Shown: positions 34,692 through 44,926 of the stretch, one piece after another
Layout of the letters: each line of letters begins with the position of its first letter
Position numbering within the stretch: position 1 is the stretch's first letter
Assembly (NCBI RefSeq): GCF_003019815.1
Contig: NZ_CP027773.1
Location: forward strand, 631,001 to 695,000
Source of the DNA: Variovorax sp. PMC12
GTDB lineage: Bacteria > Pseudomonadota > Gammaproteobacteria > Burkholderiales > Burkholderiaceae_C
Length of the DNA: 64,000 nt
Direction: 5' to 3'
The notes under the pieces: generated by a model
Database searches by the model: none
Told to the model about the DNA's origin: nothing
What the model saw: only the letters and a program-made list of their open reading frames with translations
Translations under genes and position numbers: made by a program

Positions 34692-35368
34692 AAAAATTCG
34701 CTCTTGTCCTGTTGATGTCGTTGGCCAGCCTGCCGCTGTGGGCGCAGTCCAACGCCGCCTCGGGCACCGTCGATCTCGAGGCCGAGAAGCGCAGGCTCTC
34801 GTCCGAGCGCGAGGCCATGGAAAAGCGCTTCCTGGAAGAGCGAACCGCCTGCTACAAGAAATTCGCGGTCGAGGACTGCCTGAGCGAAAGCCGCAACCGG
34901 CGCCGGATCCAGTCCGACAGCATCAAGCGCCAGGAAACCGCGATCAACGACATCCAGCGCCAGCGCAGCGGTGCTGCCGAACTGCAGAAGCTCGACCAGA
35001 AGGCTGCCACGCAGCGCGAGCAGGACACCAAGGAAAAGCAGGAACAGTCGATCCAGAGCCAGAAGGACCGCGAGCAGCGCGCCGCCGACCACGCGGCCAG
35101 CCGTGCCTCGACGGCTTCCGGTGCGGCGGAGCGCGAGCGCGAATTCCAGTCGAAGCAGCAGGCACATGCCGACGAGCGGGCCAAGGCGGCCCAGTCGCGA
35201 GCCGCCGCACCCGCGAACGTCCAGCGCTTCGAGGACAAGCAGAAGAGGGCGGCCGAGCACAGGGCCAGCGTCGAGCGCAGGAATGCCTCGAGCGACAAGC
35301 CGCGCGGCGCGCCGCTGCCGCCGCCGCCTCCCGCGGCGGGCGCTACTCCGGCTCCGGCCGCACCCTGA
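34688..35368 (+). CDS. Exported coiled-coil protein, hypothetical
   Basis: A 226-residue protein with a signal peptide (1-20, ending LWAQS), then about 160 residues of charged Glu/Lys/Arg/Gln-rich sequence predicted as a long coiled coil, and a proline-rich end (PLPPPPPAAGATPAPAAP). Only two cysteines are seen, in TACYKKFAVEDCLSE, which could form a disulfide in the periplasm. The start overlaps the zapE stop (ATGA). Function not recognised. Confidence 0.75.
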   Translation: MKKFALVLLMSLASLPLWAQSNAASGTVDLEAEKRRLSSEREAMEKRFLEERTACYKKFAVEDCLSESRNRRRIQSDSIKRQETAINDIQRQRSGAAELQKLDQKAATQREQDTKEKQEQSIQSQKDREQRAADHAASRASTASGAAEREREFQSKQQAHADERAKAAQSRAAAPANVQRFEDKQKRAAEHRASVERRNASSDKPRGAPLPPPPPAAGATPAPAAP

Positions 35369-35398
35369 TTCGGGCACTGCCGCCTGGAAGAACCGCGC

Positions 35399-36169
35399 TC
35401 AGGCCGCTGACGGCAGCGCGTCGAGCTTCAGGACTGCGATGGAGATGTTGTCGCCGGTGCCGCGCGCCCGGCGTCGCGCTTCGCCCACCAGGATTTCCAC
35501 AGCTTCGCGCGGGGGCTGGGCGTACAGCACGCTCGCCATTTCCTCGGGCGTGAAGTAATGCCAGAGCCCGTCGCTGCATGCCATCAGCAGGTCGCCGGAC
35601 TGCATCTTCGGGATGTAGTGCGGATCGATGGGCGGCGGCGTCGTGGTCATGCCAAGGCAACCCAGCAGGATGTTGCCCTGCGGATGGGTATTGGCTTCGG
35701 CCTCGCTGATCTGGCCGCGGTCGATCAGCGCCTGCACGTACGAATGGTCGCGCGTGCGCTTGACGAGCTGTCCGTCATGGAAGTGATAGATGCGCGAGTC
35801 GCCGGCATGGATCCACGCGCATTCGCCCTTGGGGTTCAGCAGGAACGCCGCCAGCGTGCTGTGGGGCTCCTGCTCACTGGAAACTGCGGTGAGCTTGATG
35901 ACCGTGTGCGAGTCTTCCAGCATCTGCCTCAGCAGGACTTCGGGGTCGTCGCGGCCCGGGGCGTAGCGCGCGAAGAGCTGGCGCGCGGTCATCATCACCT
36001 GGTCGGACGCCTTGCGCCCGCCGCTGCGACCGCCCATGCCGTCCGCGACGACGCCCAGCACGCAGCCGGGCACCCTCGGGTGACTCATCATCAAGACCTG
36101 GTCCTGTTGGTACGGGCGGTCTCCCTTGTGGAGTCCGGTGGCCGCTGCTAGTCGAAAGCCTTGAGTCAT
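35399..36169 (-). CDS. PP2C-family serine/threonine phosphatase
   Basis: Metal-dependent phosphatase of 256 residues. Metal- and phosphate-binding motifs appear in order: RPYQQDQ, DGMGG, HAGDSRIYHF, MACSDGLW and GTGDNIS. It is a bare catalytic domain without a membrane helix, as in stand-alone bacterial PP2C proteins such as PppA or Stp. No Ser/Thr kinase gene is in the window, so its partner is unknown. It converges with the coiled-coil gene and starts divergently from the YdcH-like gene. Confidence 0.92.
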   Translation of the reverse strand: MTQGFRLAAATGLHKGDRPYQQDQVLMMSHPRVPGCVLGVVADGMGGRSGGRKASDQVMMTARQLFARYAPGRDDPEVLLRQMLEDSHTVIKLTAVSSEQEPHSTLAAFLLNPKGECAWIHAGDSRIYHFHDGQLVKRTRDHSYVQALIDRGQISEAEANTHPQGNILLGCLGMTTTPPPIDPHYIPKMQSGDLLMACSDGLWHYFTPEEMASVLYAQPPREAVEILVGEARRRARGTGDNISIAVLKLDALPSAA

Positions 36170-36275
36170 GAGGCATGTGCGCCAAAGCGCGTGGTTCTGT
36201 CTTCTCGGGGATTCGTGTCAGGACGTATTATCGAATGAACATGCGACGCGCCAACTCTGCGTTCGCTCCCCAACG

Positions 36276-36479
36276 TTGGACTCCAATCTTCATTCCCTTT
36301 CCCGGCAGCTCATAGAGCTGCGTATCGAGCATGCCGATCTCGATGCCACCATCGACCGGCTGTCCGAAGGCTCGCCGCAAGACGAGTTGCTGCTGCGGCG
36401 CCTGAAAAAGCGCCGCCTCGCATTGCGCGACCAGATCACGCGCCTCGAAAACGTGCTCGACCCGAAAGAGCCGGCGTGA
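36276..36479 (+). CDS. YdcH-like (DUF465) small protein
   Basis: A 67-residue helical protein. The segment LSRQLIELRIEHADLDATIDRL followed by DELLLRRLKKRRLALRDQI is typical of the DUF465/YdcH family, whose function is not established. I chose the TTG at 36276, which gives the family-like start MDSNLHSLSR; the only in-frame ATG (36168) would add 36 unrelated residues and overlap the divergent phosphatase start. Its stop overlaps the helicase start (GTGA). Confidence 0.7.
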   Translation: MDSNLHSLSRQLIELRIEHADLDATIDRLSEGSPQDELLLRRLKKRRLALRDQITRLENVLDPKEPA

Positions 36480-38563
36480 CAGGCGCGCTCGAAGACAAGG
36501 TGCGCGACGCCTTCGCGCAAGACGGTGCGCTGTCGCGGGCTGCCGAGCAGTTCCGCGAACGCTCGGGCCAGACCGAGATGGCCATGGCCGTGGCCCGCAC
36601 CATCGATCAGGGCGGCGTGCTGGTGGTCGAGGCCGGCACCGGGGTCGGCAAGACTTTCTCGTACCTCGTGCCGGCGCTGCTGAGCGGCGAGCGCGTGCTG
36701 CTGTCCACCGCCACCAAGACCTTGCAGGACCAACTGTTCGGCCGCGACCTGCCTCGGCTGGTCGAGGCCTTCGGGCTGCCGGTGCGCACGGCGTTGTTGA
36801 AGGGGCGCGCCAGCTACCTCTGCCTGCATCGCCTGGACACCGCGCGCCATGACGCCTCGCTGCCCGAACGCGGCAGCCTGCGCACGCTCGCCAAGATCGA
36901 GCAATGGTCCAAGGCCACGCGCACCGGCGACCTCGCCGAGCTGCCGGGGCTGGACGAGCGTTCGCCGCTGATCCCCCTCATCACCTCCACCCGCGAGAAC
37001 TGCCTGGGCGCGCAGTGCCCGCAGTTCAAGGCCTGCCACGTCAACCTGGCGCGGCGCGAGGCGCTGGCCGCCGACATCGTGGTCATCAACCATCACCTGT
37101 TCTTCGCGGACCTCGCGGTGCGCGAGACCGGCATGGCGGAGTTGCTGCCCAGCGTGAGCGTCGTCGTATTCGACGAGGCGCACCAGCTCAATGAAACCGG
37201 CGTGCAGTTCCTGGGGGCGCAGCTCGGCAGCGGCCAGGCACTCGATTTCGCGCGTGACATGCTGGGCTCGGGCCTGCAGCATGCGCGCGGGCTGGTCGAC
37301 TGGCAGCAACTGGTTTCCGGCGTCGAGCGTGCCGCGCGCGAGCTGCGGCTGGTGGTCGGCAAGCAGTGGCCGGGCGCCAAGCTGCGCTGGCTGGGCCCTT
37401 CGCCGGAAGGCATCGACCCCGACGCCTGGCAGCATGCGCTCGATGACCTGCAGCACTCGTTCGAACTGGCCGCCGAAGGGCTGGCCACCGTCAGCGAAAT
37501 CTCGCCCGACTTCGTGCGGCTGCACGAGCGGGCACGCCAGCTCGCCAAGCGCACGGCGCGCTTCGCGCAGCCTTGCGAGGTCGACTCGGTGCGCTGGGTG
37601 GATGTCGGCTCGCAACTGCGGCTGATCGAGTCGCCGCTCGACATCGCGGATGCGATGCGCAAGCGGGTGCTCAAGATCGCCGATGCGTCGGATGCCGAAG
37701 AAGGCGGCGACGCGGACGACGGCGACGAACTCGATGCCTACGGCGAGCGGCCCGCCCGCGAGACGCCGGTGCATGAAGACAGCGGCCGAGCCTGGGTCTT
37801 CACCTCGGCCACGCTCGGCGACGAGCCCACGCTGCGCTGGTTCACCGAGCCCTGCGGCCTGCACGATGCCGAAGTGCTGCGCGTGCAGAGTCCGTTCGAC
37901 TATGCCTCGCAGGCGGCGCTGTACGTGCCTCGCGCGTTCCCCAAGCCCAACGACCCCTCGCACAGTCAGCGGGTCGCCGAACTGGCTGCGCGCGGCGCCA
38001 CCGAACTCGGCGGCCGTACGCTGGTGCTGACGACCACGCTGCGCGCCTTGCGCACCATCGGCGACGCCATCAAGCAGCAGTTCGAGCTGCTGGAGACCGA
38101 AGCTCGCCCCGAGGTGCTTGTGCAGGGCGAACTGCCCAAGCGGGTGCTGATGGATCGTTTTCGCGAGGGCGCGAGCGGCGGGCGCGCGGGCTGCGTGCTG
38201 GTGGCGTCGGCTTCGTTCTGGGAGGGCTTCGACGCGCCGGGCGACGCGCTGCAACTGGTGGTGATCGACAAGCTGCCTTTTCCGCCGCCCAACGACCCTC
38301 TGGTCGAGGCACGCTCGCAGCGCCTGGAGGCGCAGGGGCGCAGTTCGTTCGCGGATTACTCGTTGCCCGAAGCGGCTGTTGCGCTCAAGCAGGGGGCGGG
38401 GCGGTTGATCCGGCGGGAGACCGACAGCGGCGTGCTGGCGATATGCGACACGCGCCTGGTCGCCATGGGCTACGGCCGCCGCCTGCTGGCGGCGCTTCCG
38501 CCGATGCGGCGGCTCGAAAACGAAGCGGACTTCGACGCCGCGCTGGACGCGCTCAGGAGCTAG
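36476..38563 (+). CDS. ATP-dependent DNA helicase, DinG/YoaA family
   Basis: XPD-like superfamily 2 helicase of 695 residues. Walker A GTGVGKT is at 54-60. Four cysteines for an Fe-S cluster are visible: YLC, then ENCLGAQCPQFKAC. The DEAH box is VVVFDEAHQLNE, and motif VI is QGAGRLIRRETDSG. The likely role is resolving R-loops, forks or G-quadruplexes during repair. Start GTG at 36476 overlaps the upstream stop. The motif order and lack of an exonuclease domain fit YoaA/DinG. Confidence 0.9.
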   Translation: MTGALEDKVRDAFAQDGALSRAAEQFRERSGQTEMAMAVARTIDQGGVLVVEAGTGVGKTFSYLVPALLSGERVLLSTATKTLQDQLFGRDLPRLVEAFGLPVRTALLKGRASYLCLHRLDTARHDASLPERGSLRTLAKIEQWSKATRTGDLAELPGLDERSPLIPLITSTRENCLGAQCPQFKACHVNLARREALAADIVVINHHLFFADLAVRETGMAELLPSVSVVVFDEAHQLNETGVQFLGAQLGSGQALDFARDMLGSGLQHARGLVDWQQLVSGVERAARELRLVVGKQWPGAKLRWLGPSPEGIDPDAWQHALDDLQHSFELAAEGLATVSEISPDFVRLHERARQLAKRTARFAQPCEVDSVRWVDVGSQLRLIESPLDIADAMRKRVLKIADASDAEEGGDADDGDELDAYGERPARETPVHEDSGRAWVFTSATLGDEPTLRWFTEPCGLHDAEVLRVQSPFDYASQAALYVPRAFPKPNDPSHSQRVAELAARGATELGGRTLVLTTTLRALRTIGDAIKQQFELLETEARPEVLVQGELPKRVLMDRFREGASGGRAGCVLVASASFWEGFDAPGDALQLVVIDKLPFPPPNDPLVEARSQRLEAQGRSSFADYSLPEAAVALKQGAGRLIRRETDSGVLAICDTRLVAMGYGRRLLAALPPMRRLENEADFDAALDALRS

Positions 38564-38593
38564 CCGGAGCGCGCCGGTTCAGGGCTGCTGGCC

Positions 38594-39400
38594 TTACCAG
38601 ACCTTCCACCAGGGGTCGTCCTTGCCCTTGAAGCCGTTGGCAAGGTAGGTGCTCTGGGGGTAGTTGGTGGTCAGCACGCGCTGGGCGTCGTCGCGCAGGT
38701 CCTTCATGCCGAGCGCGTCGTACGACTTCACCATGATGTACAGGGCTTCCTCGAGCGCCGGCACTTCGCGGTAGTCGGACAGGGCGATCTGGGCGCGGTT
38801 GATGGCCGCCAGGTAGGCGCCGCGCGAGTAGTAGTAGCGGGCCACGTGAACCTCGTACTGCGCGAGCGAGTTCACGATGTAGTTCATGCGCTGGCGCGCG
38901 TCGGGGGCGTAGCGTGACTCGGGGAAGCGGGTCACGAGGTCCTTGAACGACTCGAACGATTCCTTGGCGGCCTTCTGGTCGCGCTCGGACAGGTCCTGGC
39001 GCGTGAGGAACGCGAACATGCCGAGGTCGTCGTTGAAGTTGATCACGCCCTTGAGGTACAGCGCATAGTCGAGCGCGGGGCTCGCCGGATGCAGCTTCAT
39101 GAAGCGGTCGATGGTGGCGATGGCGCTGGCCTTTTCACCCGACTTGTACTGGGCGTAGGCCTTTTCCAGCTGGGCCTGCTGCGCGAGCGGCGTGCCGGCG
39201 GCGCGGCCTTCGAGCTTCTCGTAGAGCGGCACGGCCTTGTCGTAGGCTCCCGACCCGGCCTCGTCCTTTGCTTCCGCGTAGATCTTGTTGGGACTCCAGT
39301 TCGCGGTCTTGTCGACGGTGGTCGACGAGCAGCCGGCTGCGAGCAGGGCCGCCGCGCTGAGCGCGATCCAGGTGGGGACCGATAATTTGGCGCGAAACAT
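38594..39400 (-). CDS. bamD: Outer-membrane assembly lipoprotein BamD
   Basis: Essential lipoprotein of the BAM complex, 268 residues. The lipobox LLAAGC follows a hydrophobic signal. Helical TPR-like repeats run through the rest: YAEAKDEAGSGAYDKAVPLYEKLEGR, the YALYLKGVINFND segment and PDARQRMNYIVNSLAQYEVHVARYY, each typical of BamD. The start at 39400 gives the lipoprotein N-terminus; 11 upstream in-frame residues would run into rluD. It is divergent from rluD with 14 bases between starts, a widespread arrangement. Confidence 0.95.
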   Translation of the reverse strand: MFRAKLSVPTWIALSAAALLAAGCSSTTVDKTANWSPNKIYAEAKDEAGSGAYDKAVPLYEKLEGRAAGTPLAQQAQLEKAYAQYKSGEKASAIATIDRFMKLHPASPALDYALYLKGVINFNDDLGMFAFLTRQDLSERDQKAAKESFESFKDLVTRFPESRYAPDARQRMNYIVNSLAQYEVHVARYYYSRGAYLAAINRAQIALSDYREVPALEEALYIMVKSYDALGMKDLRDDAQRVLTTNYPQSTYLANGFKGKDDPWWKVW

Positions 39401-39414
39401 CACATACGGCTTTC

Positions 39415-40449
39415 GTGAAACAGTTACCCTCAATTATATCGACCGGCCCTTCGGGCAATACCCCCGAGAACCTGGAGGCGGCCGAACACGAGGAAGGCGC
39501 CGACCCGGCCGAGGCCAGCGAACTCCGGCCCTTCACCATCGATTCCGCCCAGCACGGCCAGCGGCTGGACCGCGCGCTGGCGGCCCTGGTGCCCGAGTTT
39601 TCCCGCAGCTACCTCCAGCAGCTCATCGAGGCGGGGGCCGTCGAGCTCCAGGGGCGCGCCGTCACCAAGGTCTCGGCGGGCGTCAAGGCGGGGCATGCGG
39701 GGCGCATCGAACTGCGGCCCACGCCCCAGAGCCAGGCCTTCCGGCCAGAGCCGATGGACCTCGTGACCGTCTACGAGGACGAGCACCTGCGCATCGTCGA
39801 CAAGCCCGCAGGGCTGGTCGTGCACCCGGCGCCCGGGCATTGGAGCGGCACGCTGCTCAACGGGCTGCTGGCGCTCGACCCCAAGGCCGTGCTGCTCCCG
39901 CGCGCCGGCATCGTCCACCGGCTCGACCGCGACACCAGCGGGCTGATGGTGGTTGCGCGCACGCGGGCGACCATGGACGCGATGGTCGCGCTGATCGCCG
40001 CGCGCGAGGTCAAGCGGCAGTACCTGGCGATCGGGCACAAGCCCTGGGCCGGCGCGGCCGCCAGGCAGGTCGACGCGCCCATCGGGCGGGACCCGCGCAA
40101 CCGGCTGCGCATGGCGGTGGTCGACCTGGAGCGCCATGCGGGCAAGACCGCGCGCACGCTCATCGAGCGGCTCGACAGCCACTCCGAAGGCTGCGTGGTG
40201 CGCTGCACGCTCGAAACCGGCCGCACCCACCAGATCCGCGTGCACATGGCGTCGATCGGGCATCCGCTGGTGGGAGACGCGCTTTACGGCGGCGCGCCGG
40301 CCGTCGGCCTGTCGCGCCAGGCGCTGCATGCGTTCCGTCTGGCATTCGTGCATCCGGTCACCCACGAAGCCATGGAGTTCCGCTCGCCGCCACCGCCCGA
40401 CATCGTTGAGGCTTTGCAGTCCTGGGGGCTGCATTACAATCGCGCCTGA
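39415..40449 (+). CDS. rluD: 23S rRNA pseudouridine synthase RluD
   Basis: Pseudouridine synthase (positions 1911/1915/1917 in the E. coli 23S rRNA), 344 residues. An S4 domain (about 60-110) precedes the catalytic domain with HRLDRDTSGLMV; D171 is the catalytic aspartate. The ending ETGRTHQIRVHM motif is present. Start is GTG. The N-terminal 40 residues are Glu/Asp/Ser-rich. Its start is divergent from bamD. Confidence 0.95.
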   Translation: MKQLPSIISTGPSGNTPENLEAAEHEEGADPAEASELRPFTIDSAQHGQRLDRALAALVPEFSRSYLQQLIEAGAVELQGRAVTKVSAGVKAGHAGRIELRPTPQSQAFRPEPMDLVTVYEDEHLRIVDKPAGLVVHPAPGHWSGTLLNGLLALDPKAVLLPRAGIVHRLDRDTSGLMVVARTRATMDAMVALIAAREVKRQYLAIGHKPWAGAAARQVDAPIGRDPRNRLRMAVVDLERHAGKTARTLIERLDSHSEGCVVRCTLETGRTHQIRVHMASIGHPLVGDALYGGAPAVGLSRQALHAFRLAFVHPVTHEAMEFRSPPPPDIVEALQSWGLHYNRA

Positions 40450-40579
40450 CGGCCCGAGGGCCGCGCCGGCCATCCGATGCCGGCCTTGCGTTGCATTCGC
40501 CGCGTGCCGGCAACGCCTACTCCTTTCATCCTTGTGAGCCAGCGTCTACCCAGGCGCCTTTTCCCGGATAACGCGAACC

Positions 40580-41383
40580 ATGAATACGGCGGATGCCAAG
40601 CGCATTCTCGAAACCGCCTTGATCTGTTCGAGCCAGCCGCTGCCGGTGCGCGACATGCGCGTGCTGTTCGACGACGAGCTGGGCGTGGACACCATCAAGG
40701 TGCTGTTGCTTGAATTGCAGGAAGACTGGGCGCAGCGCGGCCTGGAGCTTGTGAGCGTCGGCAGCGGCTGGCGTTTCCAGAGCCGGCCCGAGATGCGCGA
40801 TCATCTCGACCGCCTGCACCCCGAGAAGCCGCCGCGCTACACGCGCGCCGCCCTCGAGACCCTGGCCATCATCGCGTACCGCCAGCCCGCGACGCGCGGC
40901 GACATGGAAGACATCCGCGGCGTGACGATCAACTCGTTGATCCTCAAGCAGCTTGAGGACCGCGGTTGGGTCGAGGTGATCGGCCACCGCGAAACCGTCG
41001 GCAGGCCGGCGCTGTACGCGACCACGCGCCAATTCCTGGACGACCTCGGGCTGGCGTCGCTCGACCAGCTGCCGCTGATCGAGACGCCGGCGCAGCAGGC
41101 CGCCCTGGTCGACGCGCTCGAGCAGGTGTCGGGCGAGCAGCAGGGGCTGCCGATGGACCCCGTCGACGAGCCCGTGACGGCGGAAGTGCTGTCCGAGGCT
41201 GCCGAAGCCGTGGAGGCCGCGCAGGCGCAAGTCGCCGAAAACGCCGCCGCCGCCGATGAATCCGAGGCGCCTTTGGCCGCCGAGACCGTTCTGGCCCAAG
41301 AGCCCGAACAACCACAAGAACCCGACGGTCCGTCCGATGACGAGGCCGATCCCGAAGCAGTTTCTCCCGGAAAAACCTCATGA
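40580..41383 (+). CDS. scpB: Segregation and condensation protein B
   Basis: SMC-complex regulator with two winged-helix domains, acting with ScpA and SMC in chromosome condensation. The core (about 1-170) contains TIKVLLLELQEDW and the conserved TRAALETLAIIAYRQPATRGD and VIGHRETVGRPALYATT. The tail (about 190-267) is acidic and Ala/Glu-rich. ScpA is not in the window. It overlaps rluB by four bases (ATGA). Confidence 0.93.
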   Translation: MNTADAKRILETALICSSQPLPVRDMRVLFDDELGVDTIKVLLLELQEDWAQRGLELVSVGSGWRFQSRPEMRDHLDRLHPEKPPRYTRAALETLAIIAYRQPATRGDMEDIRGVTINSLILKQLEDRGWVEVIGHRETVGRPALYATTRQFLDDLGLASLDQLPLIETPAQQAALVDALEQVSGEQQGLPMDPVDEPVTAEVLSEAAEAVEAAQAQVAENAAAADESEAPLAAETVLAQEPEQPQEPDGPSDDEADPEAVSPGKTS

Positions 41384-43173
41384 GCCCCTCCGACACCGAC
41401 GACGCGGCAATGCTGCCGGCCGAGCCCGAAGTCAAGAAGAAGAAAAGGGCGGCCACGCCCAGGAAGGCTGCGGTTGCCGCTACCGAGTCGGTGGCGCCGG
41501 AGGCTGTGCCCGAAGTGTCGGTTGCACCGGCGGAGCCGGCGGCCGAGGCCGAAGCGCCCAAGAAGCCTCGCGCGCCCCGCAAGAAGAAGGTCGCGGAGCC
41601 CGTCGAGCAGTCGGTGCCCGAAGAAGCGCCGCCGTCGGCTTTGCCTGAGGCCGTGCCCGTAGCGGAGGCCGTTGCCGACGTGGCGCAAGAGCCTGTGCGG
41701 GCGCCGGAGCCTGTCGCTGTCGCCGCCGAACCGGTCCGCGAATACAGCGAGGAAGACGACGAGGAAGAGGAAGAGCCCGACGAGGAAGAAGACGACCTCG
41801 ATCGCGCGCGCCGCGCCGCCGAGCGCGAGCAGCGCAACGCGCTGCCGCCCGAGCCGATCCGCTTCGCCGACGTCATTTCCGGCCAGTTCGACGCCGACGA
41901 GGAAAGCCCCGAAGTACCGCCGCTCAAGCGCGTGCTGCTGCCCGAGGCCGATTCGCCCAAGCTGCACAAGGTGCTGGCGCAGGCGGGCCTGGGTTCGCGG
42001 CTCGAAATGGAGCAGCTGATTCTCCAGGGCCGCATTTCCGTCAACAACGAGCCGGCCCACATCGGCCAGCGCATCCAGTACGGCGACCAGGTCAAGATCA
42101 ACGGCAAGCCAATCCGCTACCGTATCGCGCCTCCGCCGCCGCGCGTCATTGCGTACCACAAGCCTACCGGCGAAGTGGTCACGCATGACGATCCGCAGAA
42201 CCGGCCCACGGTGTTCCGCAAGCTGCCGCGCCTGCAACAGGGCAAGTGGCAATCGGTCGGCCGGCTCGACCTGAACACCGAGGGCCTGCTGCTGTTCAGC
42301 AGCTCCGGCGACCTGGCCAACCAGCTCATGCACCCGCGCTTCGGCCTGGAGCGCGAGTACGCGGTCCGCGTGCTGGGTGCGCTCACCAGCGAAGAGAAGC
42401 AGAAGCTGCTCGACGGCGTGCGCCTGGACGACGGCATGGCCCAGTTCGGCACCATCGAGGAAGGCGGCGGCGAGGGCTCCAACTGCTGGTATCGCGTGAC
42501 GATCTCGGAAGGCCGCAACCGCGAGGTGCGCCGCCTGTTCGAATCGGTCGGCCATGCGGTCAGCCGGCTGATCCGCATCCGCTACGGCGCCATGGTGCTG
42601 CCTCGCGGCCTGAAGCGCGGTGCGTGGATGGAGCTCGACGAGCGCGACATCCGCGCGCTGTTCCAGGCTTCAGGCGGCGCTGCGGCCCGACCCGGCCCGC
42701 AGCAACGCGGCCCCGGCCAGGAAGGCGGCGGAAACAATGGCCGCAACGGGCGCAACAAGAAGCGCCGCGGCAACCGCAACGGCGGCCAGGGCGGTGGCCA
42801 GCCGCGCGAGATGCGCGACGACGGCAATCGCGGCGAGGCGCCGATCCCGAATCCGCTGGGCGACGGCCGTCCGCCGCGCGGCGACCGCGGCCCACGCCCC
42901 AATCGGGGCGGTGGCGGCAACGGCGGCCAGCAGCCGCAGGGGCAAGGCCAGGGGCGCCGCGGCAAGGGCGGCGGCAATCGCCAGGGTGACGACCGCCAGC
43001 CGAGCGGAGCCAACCAACCCGATCCGATGAAGACCTCGCTCGGCTACATCGGCGCCGACAGCTTCTCGCGCCAGCGCAAGGAGCAGCGCGGAGGCCCCGG
43101 CCGACTTGGCGGCGGCGGAGGTGGCGGAGGCGGCTTCGGCAACGCGGGTGGCGGACGTCGCCGCGGGCGCTGA
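41380..43173 (+). CDS. rluB: 23S rRNA pseudouridine synthase RluB with long low-complexity extensions
   Basis: Pseudouridine synthase of the RsuA family, 597 residues against about 250-300 in the core family. Residues 1-180 are Ala/Pro/Glu/Lys-rich with an acidic block DDEEEEEPDEEEDDLD. The S4 domain lies at about 192-245, and the catalytic domain has SVGRLDLNTEGLLLFS with D297. The C-terminal 160 or so residues are Gly/Arg/Asn/Gln-rich (RGG-like) and end RRRGR, with a conserved-looking DPMKTSLGYIGADSFSRQR inside. It is coupled to scpB. Confidence 0.93.
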   Translation: MSPSDTDDAAMLPAEPEVKKKKRAATPRKAAVAATESVAPEAVPEVSVAPAEPAAEAEAPKKPRAPRKKKVAEPVEQSVPEEAPPSALPEAVPVAEAVADVAQEPVRAPEPVAVAAEPVREYSEEDDEEEEEPDEEEDDLDRARRAAEREQRNALPPEPIRFADVISGQFDADEESPEVPPLKRVLLPEADSPKLHKVLAQAGLGSRLEMEQLILQGRISVNNEPAHIGQRIQYGDQVKINGKPIRYRIAPPPPRVIAYHKPTGEVVTHDDPQNRPTVFRKLPRLQQGKWQSVGRLDLNTEGLLLFSSSGDLANQLMHPRFGLEREYAVRVLGALTSEEKQKLLDGVRLDDGMAQFGTIEEGGGEGSNCWYRVTISEGRNREVRRLFESVGHAVSRLIRIRYGAMVLPRGLKRGAWMELDERDIRALFQASGGAAARPGPQQRGPGQEGGGNNGRNGRNKKRRGNRNGGQGGGQPREMRDDGNRGEAPIPNPLGDGRPPRGDRGPRPNRGGGGNGGQQPQGQGQGRRGKGGGNRQGDDRQPSGANQPDPMKTSLGYIGADSFSRQRKEQRGGPGRLGGGGGGGGGFGNAGGGRRRGR

Positions 43174-43326
43174 AAGTCTCCCGTCGCAGCGCGGCCTTTC
43201 GCGGGGTTTTCATGAGCCCAGGGGGCTGCGCCGGTTAAAATCAGAGGCTTTGTCGACATACGGCGCAACAAACTCGTTGCAGTTGTGACAAAACTATTCA
43301 AAATCAAAGCTCCAGGAAGCATTTCA

Positions 43327-43752
43327 ATGGCTATCGAACGTACCCTCTCCATCATCAAGCCCGACGCAGTCGCCAAGAACGTCATCGGCAAGATCGTTTC
43401 CCGTTTTGAAGCTGCCGGCCTCAAGATCGTCGCCGCCAAGCTGGTGCACCTGTCGCGCAACGAAGCCGAACAGTTCTACGCCGTGCACAAGGAACGCCCC
43501 TTCTTCAAGGACCTGGTCGAGTTCATGATCTCGGGCCCCGTGTTCGTGCAAGTGCTCGAAGGCGAGAACGCCATCGCCAAGAACCGCGACCTGATGGGCG
43601 CCACCGACCCCAAGAAGGCAGCCGCCGGCACCATCCGCGCCGACTTCGCCGACAGCATCGACGCCAACGCCGTGCACGGCTCGGACGCTCCTGAAACCGC
43701 AGCGAACGAAGTCGCGTTCTTCTTCGCCGGCCTCAACGTCTACGCACGCTGA
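43327..43752 (+). CDS. ndk: Nucleoside diphosphate kinase
   Basis: Transfers the gamma-phosphate between nucleoside triphosphates and diphosphates. 141 residues; the active-site histidine is H117 in NAVHGSDAPE, and the N-terminal RTLSIIKPDAVAKN is intact. The start at 43327 gives the family N-terminus; 14 in-frame residues upstream are not conserved. It precedes rlmN by 21 bases. The 150-base gap upstream is AT-richer than the coding DNA and probably holds the cluster promoter. Confidence 0.97.
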   Translation: MAIERTLSIIKPDAVAKNVIGKIVSRFEAAGLKIVAAKLVHLSRNEAEQFYAVHKERPFFKDLVEFMISGPVFVQVLEGENAIAKNRDLMGATDPKKAAAGTIRADFADSIDANAVHGSDAPETAANEVAFFFAGLNVYAR

Positions 43753-43773
43753 AGTCGTATCTCGACCGATTCC

Positions 43774-44922
<1,149 letters not shown>

Positions 44923-44926
44923 AGCA

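Noticed and set aside
40450..40463. CGGCCC-GA-GGGCCG hairpin after rluD
   Set aside because: No T-tract follows, so it is not a convincing intrinsic terminator.
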